Source: Cyanodermella asteris (taxonomy: Eukaryota; Ascomycota; Lecanoromycetes; Ostropales; Stictidaceae). From it: a stretch of DNA of 64,000 nucleotides. The first letter of the stretch is position 1, and every line of letters starts with the position of its first letter. The notes beneath the pieces were generated by a model. That model was not told the origin of the DNA, ran no database searches, and saw only the letters and a program-made list of their open reading frames with translations. Shown here piece after piece: positions 12,111-22,700 of this stretch. The DNA is taken from positions 708,855 through 772,854 of the forward strand of contig UYJD01000012.1 of the NCBI GenBank assembly GCA_900618795.1. Direction: 5' to 3'. Made by a program: the position numbers and the translations under genes.

Positions 12111-14321
12111 ATGGCAGAGGCAGAGGCCCTGGCCGAGCGTCTTCGCGACAAACTCGATTCACCATTTGTTGGCAGAGCAGACGAACTTGCCGAATTGAAC
12201 AATCATCTAGGTAACCATGAGCCAGAGAAACTCAAGATCGCTATCATATATGGGGCTCCAGGGACTGGCAAGACGCAGCTGGCGCTTACATATGCTCTCC
12301 AGTATGTCGGCGCCCATCCGTGGTGCAAGCCTATCTTAATCGAGGCTGCAACCATTGCCCAATTCTCTGCCGGACTGAAGAGGTTCCTGCGTCTCTGCCG
12401 GAAAGGTTTCCAGGCCACCGAACTGACAATGCGCCGATGGGAAAAAGAAGATAAGGATATCAACAGCACAATGAGGGTGAAGCTTACGCAGGCAGCATCA
12501 GACTGGATTCTAGTAATTGACGACATCAACGGTCAGACACTAGAGGCAGCCCATGATCTCGTTCCAAGGATGGCTCCGAGAAGTGGTAGGATCATCTTGA
12601 CGACAAGATCACCTGACATACAACGATTGTTTATGAGAGCCAAGGACCATCGAACTCCTCTCTCCATATGTTTGAAGGGTCTGAAACTGCCAGATAGCCG
12701 CAGGCTTCTCTCGGAGCTTGTGAAAGATCCCGACAGACAAACCTTGGCAAACAAGTCGCTGGTGTTTCAGCGGCGAGTCGTGTTGAAGAGTCTCGGATGC
12801 ATGCCGGTCCTCATTCAGCAGTATGCCAAGTTCCTTAACGCTCCGAATTCGAGAGCCTGCTTACCCAGCTACTCGACTTACGTGATTGACGACGCCTGTA
12901 GAGGCGTATCGGCCAACGCAATCTCACCAGTATCACAGTTATTCTGCGGTCCCTGGCAAGCAGTGCTCGAAAATCTCCGATCGACAAGAGAAGTTGCTGC
13001 TGACCTCCTATGCATACTTTGCTTTCTTTACCCGCGCAACATCGACTTGGGACTTTTCGCTCGCAGCTTTACCTGGCAACATGATTCACATCGATCCGGA
13101 CTGGAAGATATCTCAGAATCTGAATTTCTTAGGAACGAACGCAAGCGCTTCACTCGCCTACATGCTCTGGTGTCGGATACTCAAGAGCTCAAGATCGTTC
13201 TGCAGACACTGGCCAAGCTTGGGATTCTGGACTATCAGAACAATGACGCTTCTCTCATGCGGTCATTCACCAGTCCGATGGTTCAAGTCGCTGTCCGCAT
13301 GACCCTTATGCCCAATCGGCAGAGCAGGCTGTCTTGGCTCAAATTCACGCTCCGTGCCTTCGAAGGTGGCATCTGCATCTTTCCAGAACCTCCCAAAGAT
13401 TTCAATTGGAAGAGCTTCTCTCGACATCTTGATTCTCTTTGGAAGCATTGTGGTGAACTTGGCGTTGTTACACAGTTTCTGTGTGCTGGTCGTGGTCTAT
13501 GGAGTGCACGCCTCGAACAAGACGGCAGTTATGAGGAAGCGGTTGAATGGACACAGCAGACAGCGAACGTACTCCGCTCGGCGGATCTCGAGGCTGTAGA
13601 AACTTCCGTCGTCCGGCAGCAAGAGCTTCAGATGGGTTTGCTGCTCGCAAAAGCTGCGATGTGGCTGCCTGAGGGGGATTCGTTGCTAGAGGACGCAGAG
13701 TTTCAGATCAGGCAGGCGTATATACCCGATGCCGAAAGTCCAGAGAAGAGCATCGAAGTCGTGTCAGCACTGATCACCCTCTGGTATTCTCAAAAGGATG
13801 CCTCGCAGCTCAAACAAAGGCTTGCCATCCTACAGCAAGTCATCGAAGCCGAGCCAGCCACCAGGACAACTTCCCTCTACAGTCTACAGCTCATCGACCT
13901 ATTCGCCAGAGCTCTAATCTACTGGGCACAGCTCGAAGGACAGTGGGGTGTTCTCGAAGATGCGCATCAGATGGCCATCACGACACTCAAATCGAAAATC
14001 AAGCTCTTAGGCCAGGAAGACGAAGAAGAGGTCATTCGCACCACCGAAATCGTGGCTGAGATCTTGTGGGCGTGCTATAGCTGTCCTAGCAAAGTGGCAC
14101 CTGCGAGCTATGACTTCGACGTCGCTGTCGAGGCTATTATGATGATGGACAAGGTTCATCGTTGGTATCGAAAAGAGGAGGGCGAAGGCCATCCCGAGAC
14201 TGCAAGGGTAAACATAATCAAGACGAAGTGGAAGACCGATTATGAAGCTGCTCACTTGGTGGCGGATACAGTGGCTCCACGGCCGAGAAAGAGACGGAAG
14301 ATCAAAGAAGAGAGTTTCTGA
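12111..14321 (+). CDS. STAND/NB-ARC-type NTPase (NLR-like protein)
   Basis: Single-exon protein of 736 aa. The N-terminal 20 residues lead into FVGRADELAEL, the usual entry to a fungal NB-ARC/AAA-STAND module. P-loop GAPGTGKT is at 48-55, Walker B WILVIDDI at 132-139, and a sensor-like RIILTTRSPD at 160-169. MPVLIQQYAKFL near 231-242 fits the GxP region and is followed by a winged-helix-like part. The C-terminal ~350 residues are helical and superstructure-forming (TPR-like spacing) but carry no clean repeats. No effector domain precedes the NTPase. The protein ends with a basic run, RPRKRRKIK, that resembles a nuclear localisation signal. Fungal relatives act in non-self recognition and programmed cell death; that role here is inference. 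The TGA stop is the first triplet of a minisatellite. Confidence 0.8.
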   Translation: MAEAEALAERLRDKLDSPFVGRADELAELNNHLGNHEPEKLKIAIIYGAPGTGKTQLALTYALQYVGAHPWCKPILIEAATIAQFSAGLKRFLRLCRKGFQATELTMRRWEKEDKDINSTMRVKLTQAASDWILVIDDINGQTLEAAHDLVPRMAPRSGRIILTTRSPDIQRLFMRAKDHRTPLSICLKGLKLPDSRRLLSELVKDPDRQTLANKSLVFQRRVVLKSLGCMPVLIQQYAKFLNAPNSRACLPSYSTYVIDDACRGVSANAISPVSQLFCGPWQAVLENLRSTREVAADLLCILCFLYPRNIDLGLFARSFTWQHDSHRSGLEDISESEFLRNERKRFTRLHALVSDTQELKIVLQTLAKLGILDYQNNDASLMRSFTSPMVQVAVRMTLMPNRQSRLSWLKFTLRAFEGGICIFPEPPKDFNWKSFSRHLDSLWKHCGELGVVTQFLCAGRGLWSARLEQDGSYEEAVEWTQQTANVLRSADLEAVETSVVRQQELQMGLLLAKAAMWLPEGDSLLEDAEFQIRQAYIPDAESPEKSIEVVSALITLWYSQKDASQLKQRLAILQQVIEAEPATRTTSLYSLQLIDLFARALIYWAQLEGQWGVLEDAHQMAITTLKSKIKLLGQEDEEEVIRTTEIVAEILWACYSCPSKVAPASYDFDVAVEAIMMMDKVHRWYRKEEGEGHPETARVNIIKTKWKTDYEAAHLVADTVAPRPRKRRKIKEESF

Positions 14322-14474
14322 GCAAGTACTTGACCAAGTGCCCGAGCAAGTACCTGAGCAATCACACAAGCAAATACCCGAGCAGGTATCTAGGCAGGTT
14401 CCCGAGCAAGTATTTAGGCAAGTACCTAAGCAAGTACCTCAGCAAATATCACAACGATCATCCTAGCAAGTACT
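14319..14474 (+). repeat. 12-bp minisatellite, 13 copies, beginning at the STAND gene stop codon
   Basis: Thirteen imperfect 12-bp units of consensus YRAGCAAGTACC, for example TGAGCAAGTACT, CGAGCAAGTACC, TAGGCAAGTACC and CTAGCAAGTACT. The first unit starts with the TGA that ends the upstream gene. Because 12 is a multiple of 3, the gene's own frame meets further stops (TGA, TAG, TAA) in many units. The other two forward frames stay open and spell tetrapeptide repeats, one of the type VPEQ/VPKQ and one of the type PSKY/LGKY. Confidence 0.95.
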
Positions 14475-14969
14475 ATCACTGTGTACGCGCCTACAAAATT
14501 ATGCGTATTCTCAAGTCTCGTAGAAAGGCCGGAGCAGGATCTGTAAGTAAGCAAGCTACAGCCGAACCCCATCGAGATCTACCGCAATACGTTATGTAGT
14601 CTCCGGACGTGCAGTATCAACATTCCGCCGCAGAGAGATAAACTCCTGTTCCGCAATGATCGCAGCTACCGACCATCAGATAGACTCGATGTGGTAAGCA
14701 TTCGCATGGTGGCCTGCAATTTCGAAGCACCTGACATGCCTCTATGAGTCTACAGCAAATCCCATAAACTATGTTAATGAAAACCATGATAGGCTCAGTT
14801 CCAGTGATGCTGCAGAATCGATTCAGAGATGGCTGAAATGTATAAAACATCCCGACCTGCATCTTCACACCTTCGCTAACCAAAAGTCGCCACTCCATAA
14901 GACCTCTTCCACGAGCAAAGCCAAAATCAAACCCCCCTAAAAGCGACTACTCTCTCCAAATTCGCAGCC
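14475..14969. other. Intergenic between the minisatellite and the GST relic
   Basis: About 0.5 kb. Nothing recognisable; presumably the STAND 3' UTR and the former promoter of the relic gene. Confidence 0.4.
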
Positions 14970-15549
14970 ATGACCCTCAAAATCAACTACCTCTAGATCT
15001 CCTAACCCGAACGCCCTCGCCTGTCTCGCCGAAGAGCTCCAAATCCCCTCCGACTCCCTAGCACTGCACCAGCGCGACCCGATATTCGGACCCGAGTCAA
15101 TCAAAACCCCCTCCACCCGATCGGTCAAGCACCCATAATCCAAGACGCCTCGGACGGCAGGCCCCGTCATCACTCTCGGTGGATTCGGTGCCTATGCCGA
15201 ATACATCCTGGCCGAATACGGGGACGGCGGGCTCGTGCTTCCGCCTACCCACCCGGATTACGCTCGCTATCTCTATTGGTTCCACTTCGGGAGAGAGGGT
15301 GCTTGGCTTGCGGGTAGTGTGTTCACGGGTGCGGATTGTGTGGCCGTCTTCACGCTGACGACGATGAGGATTTTTTGTGCGGTGGATTTCAACGGATATG
15401 GGAATGTGTCGGGGTATCTGGCGAGGTGTACGGAGAGGGAGGGGTATAGGAGGTACGGGGCGAAGGCTGATCCGGAGTTGGAGTTGATGATTGGGGGGCC
15501 GGCGTCGGGAAGCTTTGTCGAGAAGCTGAAGACGCAGGGAAGAATTTAA
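14970..15549 (+). pseudogene. Decayed glutathione S-transferase
   Basis: Relic of a fungal GST. The start MTLKINYL is followed by TAG at 14994 and TAA at 15003, both where relatives have polar residues; each could come from CAG or CAA by C-to-T. After that the similarity is spread over three frames: LAEELQIPSDSLALHQRDPIFGPES, then HPIGQAPIIQD (the glutathione-binding loop), then PVITLGGFGAYAEYILAEYG, so at least two to three small indels in C-runs are needed. The C-terminal helical domain is shortened by roughly 45 residues compared with usual family members, between YLYWFHFGRE and WLAGSVFTGADCVAVFTLTTMR. The last part, ending at 15549, is still open (VSGYLARCTEREGYRRYG). An AATAAA lies downstream at 15703. 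It cannot make a working enzyme. Confidence 0.8.
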
Positions 15550-15801
15550 GGATGGAGGCGCTGATTCGGGATGACGACGAAGGTTGTTGGAAGAGAAATT
15601 CTCCCCTTAGATTGAGCGTTTTGCTCGGTGGTATAAATTAATTTAACGTTAGCACTTTTGCGTCCTGAGCATTCACCAACGTGGTAGTGAACGTGTGAGA
15701 AGAATAAATTGCAAGGCGTATTATTGTCACATAGCTAAATACAAGTGTTGTTGATATTATGTACTGTTTTGATCATGTCCAATCGTTTGAAAATCCATTC
15801 A

Positions 15802-17202
15802 TCAGCATCCGTCACAGTAGCCGGCCGGGATATCTTTCCTGGCATAAGCCTTGATCTTCGGCTCATTGCCCTGCTTCGGCGAGTAGCCGACAATTTTCAC
15901 CGCTGCGATGGGTATCGTGACCTCGGTAGCCAGGATGTCCTCCAAACTGATACCATCGGCAGCGAACTTCAAGCACTCGGCCGTGGTATTGATGCGGCTG
16001 AGATCCGCAGCTCCACCGTGAACAAGCGCATCCTTGGCAGCAGCAATAGCGACGGGGTTGAACAGGATCGACTCATGGTCATTGTAAATCGTACCGCCAG
16101 GCAAGCCCGACGTGCAGACCTCCTGCAGGTAGACGTTCGTGACGCCGACGTTGTTCTTGTCGGCACTGTAACCCGAGGCCATTTCCTTGCCGGTGCCGCC
16201 CTGGGGCTGCACGATCTCGTCGAAAGCGCTGAAAATGGTGGTCAGGGGCACCTTGGGCGCGTCGCCGCCGTTGTTCAGAAGGGTGGCGATGAAGGTCGCG
16301 TTGTACTCCTGCTGGACGACTGCGGGCGCTGTTGGGGACCGCGGGTACTGCGGGTCAAGCAGGTACGCGAGCGTGGTGCCGTGGAAGTCGGCGGACACGG
16401 AGACGGCGTTCTGCGTGACTTTGACGGTCGAGGGCCAGTACTTCAAGGCCCAGCGCGAGCCCAGAGCCCCGGCAGACCAGGTGTATAACGAGACGTTCTT
16501 GCCACCGCTAATGGCCGAGACATAGTTGATGGCATAGGCAATATACTCTGAGTTGACTTGGATGTCGGCCAGCTGAGCACCGGGGATGTTCAGGTAGACC
16601 GGGTCAGCGAAGTTGCTGCCCTTAAACAGCTTGCCGGCGTTGGGCGCGAAGTGCTGACCAGCGTACCCACCGGTTCCGGGAACGAAGATGACGGGCCTGA
16701 CTTTGCCGTAGGTGAACTCTGGCGGAATGTAGATGGATGAGCGGAGGGCGGACTCGCTCTGGCTGTACGGCGCGTCCTGGGTGGACTTGGGGTATAAGCC
16801 TGGTACCGGGCGGTTGAGGAAGTTGTACTGGTTGTTGTCGATGGTCTCGCCTTCGAAGACCTGGATGCCATCACTCGGTGAGAGACTGTTGAGCAAGATG
16901 TCGGCACCACTCTGAAAGAGGTTCTTGAAGCCTGTGGAGTGGATCTGGCCGAGCCGCTGCAGGGCTTGCGGGATCGAGGTCGGGCTTGCAATGGGGACGA
17001 TGGCGTTGAAGACTCCGATAAGTTCCTGAGCTCCCATGGCCAGGTCCTCGCCGTTGGCGATGAAGCCATTGATTGCTTGCTGAGCCTGGGATTCATTGCT
17101 GATGGGAGCTTGAGAGGTTGTCGTTGCTCGCTCCACCACGACAGGAGAAGGATCAGCAGCCGCGAGTGCGGCGCTGAGGAGGATCGCGCTGACAGAATGC
17201 AT
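15802..17202 (-). CDS. Secreted lipase of the CALB (Candida antarctica lipase B) type
   Basis: 466-residue single-exon alpha/beta-hydrolase with a signal peptide of about 16-17 residues (MHSVSAILLSAALAAA). The oxyanion/N-terminal region has RPVIFVPGTGGYAGQ. The nucleophile is Ser243 in YTWSAGALGSRW (Candida lipase B has TWSQG). The acid is probably Asp328 in FSAFDEIVQPQ and the base His376 in YNDHESIL. Cysteines late in the chain (CTSG, AECLKF, GYCDGC) can form the disulfides of this family. It is expected to hydrolyse esters or triglycerides outside the cell. A 60-odd-residue Ala/Ser-rich propeptide-like region follows the signal. It has no introns. Confidence 0.9.
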   Translation of the reverse strand: MHSVSAILLSAALAAADPSPVVVERATTTSQAPISNESQAQQAINGFIANGEDLAMGAQELIGVFNAIVPIASPTSIPQALQRLGQIHSTGFKNLFQSGADILLNSLSPSDGIQVFEGETIDNNQYNFLNRPVPGLYPKSTQDAPYSQSESALRSSIYIPPEFTYGKVRPVIFVPGTGGYAGQHFAPNAGKLFKGSNFADPVYLNIPGAQLADIQVNSEYIAYAINYVSAISGGKNVSLYTWSAGALGSRWALKYWPSTVKVTQNAVSVSADFHGTTLAYLLDPQYPRSPTAPAVVQQEYNATFIATLLNNGGDAPKVPLTTIFSAFDEIVQPQGGTGKEMASGYSADKNNVGVTNVYLQEVCTSGLPGGTIYNDHESILFNPVAIAAAKDALVHGGAADLSRINTTAECLKFAADGISLEDILATEVTIPIAAVKIVGYSPKQGNEPKIKAYARKDIPAGYCDGC

Positions 17203-18364
17203 TGATGGGACGTATGCGATACTCAGGTCGAGGCCAAAGCTGTCAAATTCCGTCGAGATGACCTTTGGCAGTGAGGATCACAAAGATACCCACAAGCCAA
17301 AGGGACAGACCGTTTGAGGCAGTGACGGCATGTCTCATCCATTATGTATATGACGAAGTCCCACATAATTTGCTGTAAGATCGTCAACGCTCTAAAGCTT
17401 GGTTGCATCTGGGCTTTGGGCGAGGCGTCTGGGATTTGCCAGAGCGATTAGCTCGAGTGTTAGCGTAAAGCAAGTCATCACAACGCCTATCAGAATGCTT
17501 GTAGATCGGGACGGCGGAGTTCGTAGATCCATCTCGCGCATCGAAACGATCATCATTGGTAGGGCACTGAAAAGGGAGTCCCCGTGGTTGTGTTCAAAAG
17601 AATGGTACACGGCTGAAGCCGAGGCTTGTGAAAATGCATCGACAAACGCCACGGAAGATCAGCACGGCAAAGCAAACGCCACCTCCATCCTCAGGGACCC
17701 GCCCATGCTGTGAATGGCTTTGAAGATGGTTGCGGATAAGATGGGCCGGGTCTCAAGACCTTGGGAAGTCTCGAAATAATGGGATTGCGGGGAAGCAGAA
17801 AACTGAACGTCGCGAGGCTGTTCGGTCTTGGGTCTCGCCCTGAGTTTTATACACATACGACGTTCGGGCGGGGCCTTCTCTAGACACCGTTCTCGTTGGC
17901 AAAATTGCCTGAACAGGACTGGATGCGCCTTTACCAGATGCTTGTACCTGAGAATTGACGTGATGATCGATGTGCCGACCAAGCTTCCTGGATGGACTTG
18001 TTTCAAAGGTTCACCTTGCAGCAGTAGTCTCACGGCGTGAGTAAGTGACTTTGCGCTAATTGTTTGCTGGCCACGAGTGGGTGGTTGCAGATCGCATTAC
18101 GAGTCCGATGGAGCTCGTGATGCACCTCTGCAGGACGTAAGCGTATCTCGTCTAGTGCATTCTCGTGCAAGCAAAAGTATAGTCTATTTCATAATGACAA
18201 CCACCAATAGCCATGGTGAGACAGGCACAACAATCACAAGTTCAAGGCCACAGGGGCATCTTGTATTTGGCGTCCAGAACGGAGGTTGTCGGCTTTTGCC
18301 AGGCTGAATCTCACATCCGGAGCCCGACACTTCTTACCGGTCCGCGTCTAGACGCGAATTTCAA
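17203..18364. other. Intergenic, with a weak minus-strand reading frame
   Basis: Should hold the lipase promoter and the thioesterase 3' UTR. A minus-strand frame from 18033 to 17392 is open apart from one TGA at 17661-17659 and includes one hydrophobic segment (SILIGVVMTCFTLTLELIAL). I recognise nothing in it and do not call it a gene. Confidence 0.3.
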
Positions 18365-19155
18365 TCACATTTTCGATTCCGGGGGATCGGTGTTAGCCTT
18401 GTCGTGGATTGCGCTAGCCACGGTCACTCCGTCGCTGACTCTCACCATAGTGCCGCGAATGCAAGCTTGCGATTGTCAGTATTGGTCCATGGCAGAGAGA
18501 CAGCGGCTGTCTAGAGCATTTCGTCGGTTACTGTAGCCGACAGGGGTGGCAGGACAAGCGACAATTCCAAAGTCTGACGTACCAAGTCTACCTCCTACAC
18601 TGAGAATCTCTCCGATCACGTCAACTTCAGTGCCGATCGGTACGCCCTTCAAGTATTGCACATTGAGGGAACGAGAAACGCCGCCCATTTGCCAAAATCC
18701 TTCCTTTGCGACCAGAGTCAGGGGAATGGACGTAATGTCGTCGAATATGGTTGCTGTGCATCCACCATGGAGGTTTCCGCTCCGGTTGGCCATGGATGGA
18801 TGGACTGTGAGGCGGACCACGACGGTGGGATACGGTGTTGTCGGAGGCAAAGTAACCGATATGAGTTTGGTATGTTTTCTGAAGAGGTCCCTGTCATGGC
18901 CCTATCTAGGATCAGTTCATCGTACACGGAAAATGAATTTAGTCTCCTTTCATAGACGAAATCTGCAGCAATTGCATCTGACAAGGCCTCGCAAGGAGTT
19001 CCGGACAGAGTACAAAGCTCCTTATATTTGGCACTATACGTCTCGTAATATTGTACGCAACTAACCTGGAAGTCGTCATCCATTGCCATGGCCGACATGA
19101 AATCCTGGGCTCGTTCCCATAAGTCCTGGGAGAGATCTGTACCCTTCCAAACCAT
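18365..19155 (-). CDS. Hotdog-fold thioesterase (ACOT13/PaaI-like)
   Basis: 169-residue acyl-CoA thioesterase-like protein from three exons: 19155-19066, 18901-18583 and 18465-18365. Intron 1 is 164 bp (donor GTTAGT, acceptor TAG); intron 2 is 117 bp (donor GTACGT, branch TACTGAC, acceptor AAG). The catalytic hotdog motif is NRSGNLHGG at 69-77, followed by the FDD of the central helix. Later strands read [18 protein letters not shown] and, after splicing, [16 protein letters not shown], which matches the family ending. Mitochondrial or cytosolic cleavage of medium/long acyl-CoA is the known family role. The gene is divergent from SMC2. Confidence 0.85.
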
Positions 19156-19797
19156 CGCTGCTGTACGTGTATAATAGAGCTGTGAGTCTGAAATGCAACG
19201 TGCAGAACAAAATCGAAAAGAAAATGCTGGAAACAAGTTGGTCTATGAGGAGGTTAGAATCTCAACATGAACATGAGGTCAAAGGATCCAGAAGAACGCA
19301 GAGCTCCGCCGTAGCCGAGGTAGGATAGATACACGATACAGGGCATCACCTCTGTGCACAGACGTTCTTCGTAGCGGCAACGTATCGGCGCCGTGATGGC
19401 CGAACAAGATAATGAGAAATTCATTCGTCACAGACTTGTGCATGATCTCTCGTCGTCGCCGACAAGTCGAGAGGCATTTGCTGAAGAGGCAATGCAATAC
19501 GCAGTGCGCACCCAGCATGTGCGGTTGACCGTTCTTATTTGCTGCGGTAATGGCCATGCCCGGCAGCGTGGGACAGATCACAGGGGCCACGTTTAGGTGG
19601 GTCGCCCACTGTACCGCCGCGAAACGGCGCCGCGCTGCGCACACACGTGGCGGGCTCGGTGTCCGGCTTTATCAGCCCACTATCTCCGGATTGTTGACTT
19701 TCGCTCCGCTGTGTTGATGTTGAATCGCGACTGCCATCAGCAGCATTTATTCCGCATTGCATACACCACCGTCGCAGCAAGGCGACTACTCGCCAGC
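19156..19797. promoter_or_regulatory. Divergent promoter region of the thioesterase and SMC2 genes
   Basis: About 0.64 kb between two divergent starts. GC-rich near 19600-19660 (CGCGCTGCGCACACACGTGG). I found no perfect MCB (ACGCGT) cell-cycle box. Assignment as a shared promoter is positional inference. Confidence 0.4.
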
Positions 19798-22700
19798 ATG
19801 AGGGTCACTGAGGTCATCATCGATGGTTTCAAGTCATATGCCGTACGGACTGTCATCAGCGGCTGGGATGAGAGCTTCAACTCTATCACCGGCCTGAATG
19901 GATCTGGCAAATCCAACATTCTCGATTCGATATGTTTTGTGCTCGGAATCACGAACATGAGCACTGTCCGAGCGCAAAACCTACAGGTGAGAACCACGAG
20001 GAGCTAGAGTGTATTTCGAGAATGGGCGCTAATATATACAACAGGATCTCATCTACAAGCGCGGCCAAGCAGGTGTCACAAAAGCCAGTGTTACTATCGT
20101 CTTCGACAATCGCGACAAGGCGAAGTCTCCCATCGGGTTTGAAGAGTATGCGCAAATTTCGGTCACGAGGCAAATCGTGCTCGGCGGTACGTCGAAATAT
20201 CTCATCAATGGACATCGCGCACAGCAGCAGACGGTTCAGAACCTCTTCCAATCAGTCCAGCTGAACATAAACAATCCCAATTTTCTCATCATGCAAGGAC
20301 GCATTACCAAGGTCTTGAATATGAAGCCAGTGGAAATATTGGCCATGATCGAAGAGGCGGCAGGCACACGTATGTTTGAGGATCGCAGGGACAAGGCGTT
20401 TAAAACAATGGCCAAGAAAGAGATGAAAGTCCAAGAGATCACCGAGTTGCTGCATGACGAGATCGAACCGAAGCTCGAGAAACTACGAGGGGAGAAACGA
20501 GCCTTCTTGGACTTTCAGCAGACACAAAGCGACCTTGAACGACTGACCAGACTGGTCGTTTCTCACGATTACGTGCGCAACAGTGAGAAGGCGGGTCAAT
20601 CAGCCCGTGACCTTGAGGACAAAAACGCGCGCTTTCAACAGCTGGAGGATGCCGCTAAGCGTATGAAGACTGAGATCGGCCATCTCGAAGATGACATTCA
20701 CAAAGTCAAGGCGGCGAGGGACAAGCAGTTGCGCAAGGGCGGCAAATTCCAGGCGCTCGAAGACGAAGTCAAGGAGCATTCGAACGAGATGGTGCGCCTG
20801 GCGACCTCGACCGAACTCAAGCAGCAAAGTCTGAAAGAAGAACAACAACGAAAAAAGGCCATACAGGCGTCCGTCAAAGACCTGGAGAACCAGCTTCAGC
20901 AGAAGAGCGACATATATGCAAAACTACAGGCACGGTATGACGACATGAAGGCAGTCCATGACAAATTGCGCGCCGATATCGACAGCAAAGAGGAACTGCT
21001 CTCGACGCTGCTCACTGGTGTGTCTTTCCAGAACCAGGGCCAAGACAGTGGGTACCAGGGTCAGCTTCAAGAAGCGAAGAACCGAGCGAATGGTGCATCA
21101 ACGGAGCAGGAGCAAGCCAAGCTCAAGATCAATCACTTGGAAAAGCGAATAAAGGAGGATGAGCCACGCGCTAAGAAGGCCAAAGAACAAAATTCAGGTC
21201 TGATCAAGGATCTCGACGGGCTCAAAACACAAGCCAAGAAACTCGAAACCGAATTGTCAAAGCTCGGCTACGAACCCGGCAGGGAGGAATCGCTATCGCA
21301 ACATGAAGCAAGTCTTGAAAGAGACGTTCGGCAGCTCCGTCAACAAAGTGAGACCCTTCGCAGAAGAGTTGCCAACATTGACTTCACCTACAACGAGCCT
21401 GCACCAAATTTTGAGCGCAGCAAAGTCAAAGGTCTTGTTGCTCAGCTCTTTACACTAAATGAGGACAGAACAACAGCCGGCACTGCTCTGGAGATTTGTG
21501 CTGGTGGCCGCCTTTACAACGTTGTCGTCGATTCTGCAGAGACAGGCACCAAATTGCTTCAGAACGGCAACCTTCGAAAACGTGTGACCATCATTCCCTT
21601 GAACAAGATATCTGCTTTCAGAGCGTCAGCTGAGAAGATAGGAGCTGCTCAGAAGATTGCGCCCGGCAAGGTCGACCTCGCTTTGTCGCTGATCGGATAC
21701 GATGACGAGGTTTCAACAGCCATGGAATACGTATTTGGATCGACTCTAATCTGCAACGATGCCAACACCGCAAAGAGCGTTACGTTTGATCCGGCTGTGC
21801 GAATGAAGAGCGTCACACTGGAAGGCGATGTTTATGATCCTTCCGGAACTCTGTCTGGGGGCAGCACTTCAAGCTCAAGTGGTGTGCTGGTTACACTGAC
21901 GCAGCTGAATAACCTCACCAAGGAGCTGCATCAGAAGGAGTCTTCACTACTTGAACTTCGGGACGTAATGTCCAAGGAAAAGCGAAAGCTAGAATCGGCA
22001 CGGAAGACCAAGCAGGAACTTGATCTCAAGTCTCACGAGATCAAGCTCACAGAAGAGCAAATCAACGGCAACTCCTCTTCGTCCATTATTCAGGCTGTTG
22101 AGGAAATGAAGGCCTCAATTGTGCAACTCAAAGAAGACATTGCCAATGCAAAAACCCGACATACCGAAGCCACAAGAGACGTCAAGCGGATTGAGAAAGA
22201 TATGAGCGAGTTCAGCAAAAACAAAGACAGCAAGCTCGGAGAGTTGAAGACGTCACTTGAGAAGCTCAGGAAAGAACAGGCCGAGAAGTCTGGTTCCGTC
22301 AAGAATCTACAAAAAGAGCTGCAAGAGGCGCGTCTCGAGTCGGAGCAAGCTGCTGCCGATCTGGACGCCGCCAAAGAGCAGCTCCAGGAAATCGAAACCA
22401 CCCTCCAGGCACAGAGTGAGGAAATTGCAGAGCTTGATCAAGATCGAAAATCACTTCAAGACAGACACGACATGGCGGCAGCTAATCTATCTGACGAGCG
22501 AGCAAAGCTCACAGGCGTTGACGACGAGCTGAAAGCTTTACAGGATGCCATCAAATCCAAGAACGGTCGCATTACTGAGGAAGGTCTTGAGCTGCAGAAG
22601 CTCAGCCATCAGATCGACAGATTTGGCAAGGAGTCACAGGTCGCAGCTGAAGCACTTGTGCGTATGGAAGCAGAGCACGATTGGATTGCCGAAGAGAAAG

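Noticed and set aside
14319-14474. Regular array considered as CRISPR
   Set aside because: Units are contiguous 12-mers without spacers in a eukaryotic genome; it is a minisatellite.
15745-16488. 247-codon open frame antisense to the lipase
   Set aside because: Lies opposite a complete, motif-bearing lipase; no recognisable features of its own.
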